Part shown: in pieces, positions 55,990 through 64,000 of the stretch
Position numbering within the stretch: position 1 is the first letter of the stretch
How the letters are laid out: each line of letters starts with the position of its first letter
DNA from: Aquatica leii
Lineage: Eukaryota; Arthropoda; Insecta; Coleoptera; Lampyridae
DNA length: 64,000 nucleotides
Direction: 5' to 3'
NCBI GenBank assembly: GCA_035610365.1
Contig: CM069432.1
Span: forward strand, 234,884,104-234,948,103
The notes under the pieces: model-generated
The model's input: only the letters and a program-made list of their open reading frames with translations
Databases searched by the model: none
Told to the model about the DNA's origin: nothing
Program-made: the position numbers and the translations under genes

Positions 55990-57000
55990 TAGATTTGCCA
56001 CTATAAATTAAACTTGTAACGTCCCGTTTGAATTCATTACATTAAAATTCAATTTTACATTCGTTTATTTTTGCAACTAATACTGCACGTAAATTTATTC
56101 AGTTTGACAACGTCGCGTTGTATTCCGGACGCGTCTGCGTAGTTGACTTGAGTAGAAGGTTAAGCTTCCACTTCCGTTTAAACAATCTCGCGCAATTCAC
56201 GTGTGCGATGCGAAGAAGACAAACTTTTCTTGATTATGGCGTAAAAACCCATGTAATTTAATTTTTATTCATTCCATCTAATTGTTGGTGAGTTTACCTT
56301 TATTTTGATATAATTTTTCTATTGAATTCAACATTTTTAGTGGTTTCGTAATGTTGCGCAATCGGTAGACAAAGGACTCTATTTTGAAGGCCGTTGTAAA
56401 TGCAGCGTGAGTATATGATGTCATTAAAAAAAAAACCATTCTAATTATTTGTATTTAGGGTCTTTTTCTTCGCCTTCTTTTTATTTTCTGGTATTTCGTT
56501 TCTAACTGGATCTTTCATTTTGGTTTTGTCGTTTAATTACTGGATTTTTCGTTAATGAAGTTTATTATACATTGATAATTCATGCTTGCTGGTGTGTTTT
56601 GAAATCTACATTCCTTTAGAAGAATTTTATCACGTTAACCAAGATGTGCTAAAAATAGAAGATATCCGATAACGTTATATTAAACATGGTGAGTCAATTG
56701 GAATTAAGTTACTGCATTTTACATTCAAATAATCGAATTGTGTAATTAAAACTTTTCACTCGATAACAAATCAAACGTTCACGACATTTGCATTTAATAT
56801 AAATAATTAATAATTAGATGTAAGATTTTACGATTTTTAATCATCACCGATTTAAAGGTGATTGGCGGCCAAATATTGTTTTAATCCATATTTTGTTTTT
56901 TTCAAATACTGTTTTATTCTAAATATGTTTAATTCAAATATTGTTCATTGTTCTCTAATGTAAATAGTATATTAAGTTATAATTAATAAATTTAAGGAGT
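55990..57000 (+). repeat. Dispersed repeat R2, copy 2
   Basis: Plus-strand mate of 20300-21440; landmarks are given there. It starts immediately beside the CGGQN-family pseudogene. This copy lacks the hammerhead-containing segment. Confidence 0.65.
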
Positions 57001-57004
57001 TCAC

Positions 57005-58090
57005 ATCTTTGTATTTACTTGCATTCAACCCATCACCCAGAGGTCTGTGCTTACGATTGCTTGCCGTGGTCAAATTATTATTTTGCATTCATTAAATGTA
57101 TATTTTACTTTTTATTATACGTTCTTTATTCCGTCACTGTATTTTTTATTACAAACTATTCTAAGTATACTAAACCAATATTATTTCCAACCAACCTTTA
57201 GAAAGGCTACTGTGCGTTGTATTTTTTTCAGCGGATGCGCATTTGTTAAATTATTATTAATTGAGTCACTGATAATGCAAGTGCTTTGGAAGTTATCAAG
57301 GGTATTATCGCGCATCGGAACAGCTATAAAAGAAGATAAGGAACAAAAACTACGTCAAACTGTACTAAATATAAAAAAAACAATTATTATTATCTTCAAC
57401 CAACTTTGAAAGATGACACTATGCTGTGCATCTTGTACAGTATTGTTTTGACGTTGACCTTGCTAAATTGTAACATTTTGTTTTGCAGCTAATTTCAAAA
57501 TGACTATAGGACATTGTTGTAAATGAAACAAATTTATGATTTTATTTATTTATTTTTGTTCAACAATGGCACACGTCAAAATATTCCACAACGTCAATAC
57601 AGTTTTGAACAAAAAAATTAACAACTTTTGAGAAGAGTGACAAACTTAAAATAAAACAAAAAAGGAAATAGTACTTAACCTCATTTTTTAAACAAAACAG
57701 CCGTATTTTAAAATAATACGTTATCTATTATATAAATATAATGTGTGTATTTTCCAAAATCCAAAATGTGACGTTATTCTTGCAGAACATTAAGCGAACA
57801 GGTGGTATTTTCTGAAATTTCTCCAAATGCTACAGTAGGTTTTGTTAACGCAATTCTAACATAACCGCTCTCTATCTGCGCTGCGAACCCTCTCTTTCCG
57901 CACACCTCAACTCCACATTACAGTAATTCTTGCTTGAATTGTCGCATACACACCCACACATCTGTAAAAATTTCGTTTTCGCAATGAACTGGTGACGACC
58001 TAAAATTTGCATAGGGATAGTTATTATTTTTTTGCACTTTATCCCTACAAACCGTCTAGTCATACACAGAATTTGTCATACCAGTGTAAA
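57005..58090. other. No recognisable gene
   Basis: Two overlapping plus-strand frames (57019-57201, 57047-57409) show no domain. A motif around 57189-57225 (CCAACCTTTAGAAAGGCTAC, CTGTGCGTTGTAT) recurs in worn form at 57399-57440, suggesting an old ~215-bp duplication. The segment 57865-58070 is more GC-rich but unassigned. Confidence 0.4.
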
Positions 58091-58099
58091 ACGTAAATT

Positions 58100-61000
58100 T
58101 GCGAGCCGTCTATCCTAACAAGTTGGACATGCTTGTGTTTAGTTTTGTAATCAGGTTGTCTAACCACATTGTCGCGGTTTTTGAGCGTTTTTTCTCCCCC
58201 AATGCCTTGAGCGAGACGACTTGGTTAACTTTTGTTTATCCACCAAAGCGCGAAAAAGGCAAATTATCGTTATAGTCAGTTGTATTTAGTATTTAAACAT
58301 GTCATTTATTTAGTTGTGCATTTATATACATTTACATAGATTTATTTGTTTACACAGATGATTTTCTTATATTTATTTACTTATATCTTTTTATTTACAT
58401 TTCTATTCTATTTACTTCTACATACATTATTCTCGTATACTTACACTTAGTAAACCCACGTTTAGACAGTCTTGCAAGTGATTAAAGAACCGTATAAACT
58501 ACCTGATGTTTTCTTGGGGTTTTAGCGAGCCTAGTCCTTCCGCAGCGGTGCGCGGAAACGTCGACAAGGCTACCTGGCGCCCTATTATATTATTGAGTAA
58601 GTTACCCACGACCCAAGGGTTAGTCAGCAACCTAGTTATTAGCTCGAAATTCTCCGCCGGAATTTTCACAAGTAACAAATTGGCGCCCAACGTGTCAAAT
58701 TAGCTCTCTACGTAGGATTTCGTTCTCTGCGTATCTGGTTAGTTTTTACCCTGTAGAGTTAGTTTGGGTATTACAATTTAGATTGATAGGATTTATTTAA
58801 TTTTTTTCCTTTCGTGAGTACGATCAGGTTGGACACACAAACCTAGTTTTTTGGTTTTTTGTATTAGTTAGATGAGTACCTGTGACCATATAATCTTTTA
58901 GCACATCCCCCGTCAACTACCACCGTAATGTATGGTATTTTATTTACTATATGATCAGTTTCTATGAATTTTCGGTTTTTTCTTCTTTCGCACTCAACGC
59001 ATTTAAAAATTCAGATGTTGTTTCCAGTTAGCATATTCTACCTTTTTGTAAGTTTTTTTGTCATATACGGCACGTTTGAAGTTAATAATATTTCTACTCC
59101 TTGATATAACCAGCGACGATTGTTAAAATTCCCCACACAAAAACGAGATTAATATTATTTTCAGGAGGACGAATGCTACCTTACGTTTACGTTCATTTAA
59201 GTACCGTGTAAGAATAAACACGGAACAAAAACCATTTCTTTTTTTCTATAAAAATTTATTTTTCTCATTGTCACAACCAATGATGCTCAAATACATTTTC
59301 TATTGCGATTTTCGTTAAGGTTTGGTGTTCTGGGAGCAGGCACGTGCTCAACTACCAATTGAGGCAGATCTCCTTCAGGTAAACTGTAAAAAATGTGTAC
59401 TAGTTGGTTTAGCTTTTAATCATGTATCCCCGATAATTTTTTTCAATTTTGTTATGCACTAAAGGTGTTTACCAAAATTTTATCCATAATCGAGATATGA
59501 TTTTAAATTTCAGTTAGCTTTAAGATATTTTGGGCACAACAAATATTACAAACATTTTAGTAGAAAAACGACTAAAACTACTGTATGTTGTCAGTTTTGT
59601 TAATATTAAGTATTCGTTAGGCTAGTTTTGTTAATTTTTCATTTACACAAGTTATTACTATCAGCATTATGGTTACTTGGAAGCTGGATATTTATTGGCT
59701 AACGCAGGACAAACTAAAATATGAATTAGAATCAAGAGGTTTTAAGTCGGATTTAAAAGTAAAAGATTACAGAAATTTCTTCGTAGTATACTTAATTTGA
59801 AAGCGGACAAATTTTTTAATCAAGTCCAGCATAACATTAAGTGTCAGGATGCTAAATCTGCCATAAGGGAAGGCATTGCTGAACTGCGACGTGATTTACA
59901 GTAGTTCGAGGAAGATGTTCTTCAAACACTTTTAAAAAAATTTCATCATTGGTACTACACATGTTTTCACGCTGTAAACGCATGAAATTTTCGGACGTTG
60001 CGGAAATAGGTAAACCACGTAAACTACTTTTAGAAATAACCAGCTTACGCAGTGATTTCAACGCACTGCCTTGTTAAATTTGTCTGATCATCATTCGTCT
60101 AGTTCAAATCGTAACCCAGGTTCTGCTAGTGATCACTCTTCAAGCGAATCTGAGGACGAAAACACTAATAATCAACCTTCCACTAGCAATATTTGTCTAC
60201 TTATGACAGCATGTTTCACACCAATGTCTAAGTGGAACCTGAAATTTTCAGGAGATGAATCCATGTCGCTTGGTGTTTTTTTTTAGAAAGAGTTGAACTT
60301 AGTTTGGCACGGAATGTTTCTCAATAACAATTTTTTTGTCAACTTCGGACTTGTTATCAGGAAAAGTTCAAATTAGTTATGCAAAATCTCAGTCCCTTCT
60401 TTCAAACGCAGTTAGTTTTGCAAGCAAGCAAAGTTTTGGTTGAAAATTTTTAACCTTTACCTAGAAAGTCCACCAAACTGTTAGAACCAGACCTAGTTTA
60501 TGTAGACATCTCATTGCCGAGACAAACATAACGCAGATGGAGAATTCCGTACTCTCAGCTAACACAACTCTTGTTTGTTGGAATTGCCATGAATCAGCAA
60601 AACGCTGTAGAAGACCTAAAAAACTACATTGCTATGGTTGTGGCAAGGGTGATTTATCCAAATTGTCCAATTTCTACTAAGCAGACGGGAAACTTAAACG
60701 AGAGTTCTTAGACCGCGTTAAGAACTCTAACGACCTAGAAACCTCGGAATTAAATGAAGATCAACTCGATGTACAGTCGCAATTTTTTTAAGAATTTTTT
60801 TGACTTACGTTAAGGATGATGAAAGACCTTATCACCAAGTTGCCATTTTTGGCTTACCACTCTAGGGGTTTTTAGATTCCAGCGCTTCACGCACCATTCC
60901 ATTAGCACCATCAGACATCGCGAACTGCAGGGTCGGAAATGGAGCCTCTTGCAAGGTTCTAGGGACTGCGGCATTGCCGATCACAATATTCAAACGACTG

Positions 61001-61250
61001 CAGACCCTATAAAACAAATATATTATCCGATTAGTGCAACTCTTCAAAAACATGTTAATAGGAAATTGGATGAAATGCTAGAATTAAGTGTAATTGAACC
61101 CTCAAGCAGTCTTTGGGCAAATCCGATTGTAATGGTCAAAAACAGCTATAGGTTCTGTTCAGTTCCTTGGTGCCGTTTGCACAGCGTATGCCGACTTTAG
61201 TGATGGCATCGTTACAAATAGACAAAATAAATATATTTCTTGGAACGGTG
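58100..61250 (+). mobile_element. Ty3/gypsy-like LTR element, fossil, 5' part
   Basis: Parts in order: a probable 5' LTR (about 58100-58680, start uncertain) ending just before TGGCGCCCAACGTG (58681-58694), the form of an insect LTR-element primer binding site. Next come a gag-like region (about 59670-60300), zinc-knuckle sequence of a nucleocapsid (about 60560-60660), a retropepsin-like stretch (about 60810-60910), and the start of a reverse transcriptase (about 61000-61200) with the YYPISATLQKHVNRKLDEML segment typical of Ty3/gypsy. Similarity ends near 61250; integrase and a 3' LTR were not found. The copy is old, truncated and broken many times. Confidence 0.8.
58681..58694 (+). promoter_or_regulatory. 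Primer binding site of the gypsy-like fossil
   Basis: TGGCGCCCAACGTG directly after the LTR. It is the tRNA-complementary form found in many insect gypsy-group elements. Confidence 0.7.
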
Positions 61251-61254
61251 CTCT

Positions 61255-61755
61255 CAAACAAAACTTTTGCTCTACCTAAATGTTTGAAAAGTGCTGCACG
61301 TCGTGTGTTAAATTTATTGTTTAGTTTCTACAATGGCAATGCTTTATCGTATTTATATATTTCAAAAAAAATCGGTACTAATGCTATCTACTATGCATTA
61401 CACTTGTGAGGTAGATAATCTGAACAAGAAAAAGTCAATTGTTATTCTGGACTACAAGTCGGGAGTGGGTGTAAATGATTAAATCAATCAATCCTTGTAT
61501 AACGTGCAAACGTTCAACAAATTGTCCACTTGTAATGCTTTACAATATAATTGATATTGCTGCATTTGCTACATTTATAATATGTGGTGAAATGAATCTT
61601 CTCTAAAAATCAGACAAAAGACGTGCGTTTTTGTAATTGTTTAAAAAACAACAATACCAAACATTGAAAACGAGCCACCTATACGCACAAAATCATGTAA
61701 ACTTATATTGATCACACCTGTATACTTATAATGTATCTCACTTAAGTATCTTTTT
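61255..61755. other. Unassigned DNA after the gypsy fossil
   Basis: The plus-strand frame overlapping 61167-61409 loses family similarity. Nothing else recognised. Confidence 0.4.
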
Positions 61756-61760
61756 ATGAA

Positions 61761-61784
61761 GGTGCCTGGGGACTTGAACCCCAG
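61761..61784 (-). other. tRNA-like T-arm (possible SINE or tRNA relic)
   Basis: The minus strand reads CTGGGGTTCAAGTCCCCAG: a perfect 6-bp stem and 7-nt TTCAAGT loop, containing a pol III B-box form (GGTTCAAGTCC). No matching acceptor stem or clear A-box lies upstream, so this is not an intact tRNA. It could be a worn tRNA-derived SINE head or chance. Confidence 0.25.
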
Positions 61785-61934
61785 TTTACTGCTTGCGGGA
61801 CTGTCATCGATCGGAGGGTTAATGGAAGATTAGGTAAACGTACAATACCACCTACCAACTGACAAAGAAACAATTTAGTTTGTTTTATGTGCCGAGGTCC
61901 ACTGGGACCCCACCGTAATACTTAAAGTTTAAAT

Positions 61935-64000
61935 TTTGTACGATGTAAAATGTTAGAGCAAATGTTGAAAACTTAAATATCTTATTTTTTTAATTTTTGT
62001 GTATTTTTGGCATTGAATTATTTAATTTTAAATCCGCGTTTTATTATGTCAAAAACAATTTTGATAAGTTTGATTTTGCTTAAAAAAGTTGTACTCTATT
62101 CCTATATCATCAAATTTTACAGTAAAAAGTTTGCAATTTTAATTCTTACGTATACCTGACCTTTTTGTTAATTAAACGTTAGAAAACTGCATAATAAATT
62201 TTAGTAAATTAGTAACATAATATATCTTTAAATATCATTATTTGCATGTGCTATTATTCTATGGCTAAACAATTGAATACAAACTGATCAGATGAAACAA
62301 ATTATTAATATCTTTATTTTTGACAAGACTAATAATTTATAATTTCTACTGACAACAGTTAACAATTAATTAAAGTAAATTTAACAGTTACTTGATCTTT
62401 TGAATCTGAGCTTTGTCACAAAATAACTCATTAGCATTTCTTTCTAATGAAAATTACTCAATTACTGAACTGATGTCCAACTTGTTAAAACACTTTTTAA
62501 TTTTATTTAAAAATTATAACAAATTGCATTAATTATTACGTTGAGTTTAAGTATTTTAATGCGGGTTAGACATTAATGTCAACGAAAATTTTGATTTACA
62601 TAATCTAATTGTACCAAGCTAAATTATTTAATTAAGTGTTTCTATACAATTTTGCATTCTGAAATTGAAATTTTGTACACATTTATAGCTGTCATATTTA
62701 AAACTTAAATTGATTATATCTACGTTTGTTTTATTGTTACTGGTTTTTATAATGGTTTTAGTTAAAATTTGTTATTGTTAAAAATAACGTTTTATTTTCG
62801 TTATCTGTATAAACGTTAAGTAATCTAGTATTGCATTATTTATTTGAGGTTTGTTATAAATAAAACAACAACAACAACTTCAAGTCGCTTTTTTAGTTTA
62901 ATTTTATAAGATGTTCAAGTTTGGTACATTTTTTAAAATAATTTCATGTTTAATAAATATTGTTTAAATGTTTTAAATCATAAAAATTATATTATTATTT
63001 TATATAATTTTTTATACTTTTAATAAAAATCAAGTTTTACAAAACGTAAGCAATACCATATTAATGCGTTAGTTAGTTCTTTAGTATCGTATTTCACTAA
63101 CCGACTGCAACGTTAATTGTGTTACTTGGGCAATATAAGTTTCAAGTAATATGTTAGTTACAAAGTTGTATAAAGAATAATGTCTTAAAAAAGTAATTAA
63201 AAAAAGTTATGTTCTACAAGCTTGGCGATAAACCTAATAACATCACGTTCCTTTTAAATAACCTATAATAGGTCAATTTATAGAATTCTGAATTGCAAAA
63301 AGCTGTTTATTAATTATTGTCAGTAACTTTAATAAAAATTAGTAGTACGTTTAAGAAAACATCAAACAGCAAACAATAATTGATCGGATAACCGATATAA
63401 TAGTTAGCACAGTTTATTCAGATCGGTTTTAAAATAATAAAAACTAATAATTAGTATTAACATCAACTCTTTGTAATGTAGAATGCAAAATTGCAATTAA
63501 ATTTTTTCTGAAGTTTAACTGCAATCTATTTTTATATTTCCACATTTTAGATATAGTATAATTTATTTGTATAATTATTATTTTAAACGCGTTATTAATT
63601 AAAATAATTAATAAAAAATAAATAAACATTAAAATTATATTGTTTTTGTAAATATTTAACAGCCGGTTTTTAACGGTACAGTTTATAAAGACAAATGTAT
63701 AAAGTTTTTATTTATTATTAAGAGTTATGTTTAGTGTCGCTTTGCATTAATTTCACAAATTGTTGGAGGTATTATTTTTTGAGTACAGTTTCAAAACACT
63801 TAGTCCGTATTGTCTTTACTGAATATGTATGTAAAATTTGCTTTCTATTTTGAGTAAGCACACTATTTATTTATAAATCAAAATTGTTTTTAGCGGTAAA
63901 CATTTAATGAACTTTTCAATTTACAGAAAGTGTTTTAATAATAATTAATCTTTTAATTATGCTTTTGAATTTTTCATCTCGTAAAAATTAATGAGAAAAG
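61935..64000. other. Very AT-rich DNA, nothing recognised
   Basis: No ORF with domain content, no transposon ends, no RNA gene seen. The last 2 kb is the most AT-rich part of the window. Confidence 0.6.

Noticed and set aside
57019-57409. Two overlapping plus-strand ORFs of 60 and 120 codons
   Set aside because: Different frames over the same AT-rich DNA, low-information hydrophobic sequence, no domain.
58499-58703. Open frames on both strands over the same 200 bp
   Set aside because: They lie in the LTR just before the primer binding site; the lack of stops reflects higher GC there, not coding.
61745-61930. tRNA gene suggested by a perfect T-arm
   Set aside because: The acceptor stem, anticodon arm and A-box are not found at the right distance; kept only as a low-confidence tRNA-like feature.
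1-64000. CRISPR arrays, bacterial operons, ribosome binding sites
   Set aside because: No regularly spaced direct repeats with unique spacers. Composition, introns and element families are eukaryotic, so prokaryotic features are not expected.

Overview
The window reads as AT-rich, gene-poor nuclear DNA of an animal, most likely an insect. Introns are short, intergenic DNA is strongly AT-biased, and the repeats are typical of insect genomes: Penelope-like elements, piggyBac, a Tc1/mariner-group element with a DUF4817-type transposase, Tigger/pogo derivatives, a Crypton-type tyrosine recombinase, an APE-type LINE, and Ty3/gypsy-like LTR elements. No intact host gene could be recognised on either strand. 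Nearly everything that can be identified is a mobile element or its remains. || Layout. 1-10 kb: two Penelope-like (PLE) 3' ends on the minus strand (1.6-2.2 and 3.5-4.0 kb), a 1.36-kb solo LTR (5113-6471), and a plus-strand PLE 3' end (7.15-9.6 kb) split by a 1.7-kb piggyBac element sitting precisely between two TTAA sites (7763-9491). The piggyBac transposase contains a clean 57-bp intron. 12-16 kb: a Tigger-like helix-turn-helix scrap, a GC-rich island and a second solo LTR (13592-15170). 17-18 kb: a broken gene of a multicopy insect family with a CGGQN motif; a second broken member lies at 55.1-55.9 kb. 20.3-21.4 and 56.0-57.0 kb: two copies of an undescribed ~1-kb repeat in opposite orientations. 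26.4-30.2 kb: one minus-strand LINE carrying a 636-bp Tigger MITE and another insertion. 30.6-31.3 kb: a fourth PLE fragment. || 33-45 kb is a repeat complex. It has two direct repeats around a hairpin, a pair of ~0.7-0.8-kb inverted repeats about 6.3 kb apart (34.4-35.2 and 41.5-42.2 kb), two minisatellite-like arrays between them, a solo LTR of a second family (39883-41426), a mariner-group element with ~0.4-kb terminal inverted repeats (42194-43837), and a third copy of the first solo LTR family (43866-45294). A broken Crypton-type recombinase follows at 45.8-46.7 kb. || 50.4-53.7 kb is the most layered locus. A P/THAP9-like open reading frame is cut by a 2.9-kb element with TTAA targets. 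Removing that element with one TTAA rejoins the frame. Inside it lies a 595-bp inverted PLE-type unit bounded by a perfect 13-bp target duplication and carrying a hammerhead-like motif in each arm. 58.1-61.25 kb is a heavily decayed Ty3/gypsy-like fossil. The rest is AT-rich sequence without recognisable content. || Recurring theme: six stem-loop motifs of the form CUGANGA-N-stem-(G)AAAC lie in or beside PLE sequence. They resemble hammerhead ribozymes but share one extra nucleotide before stem II.
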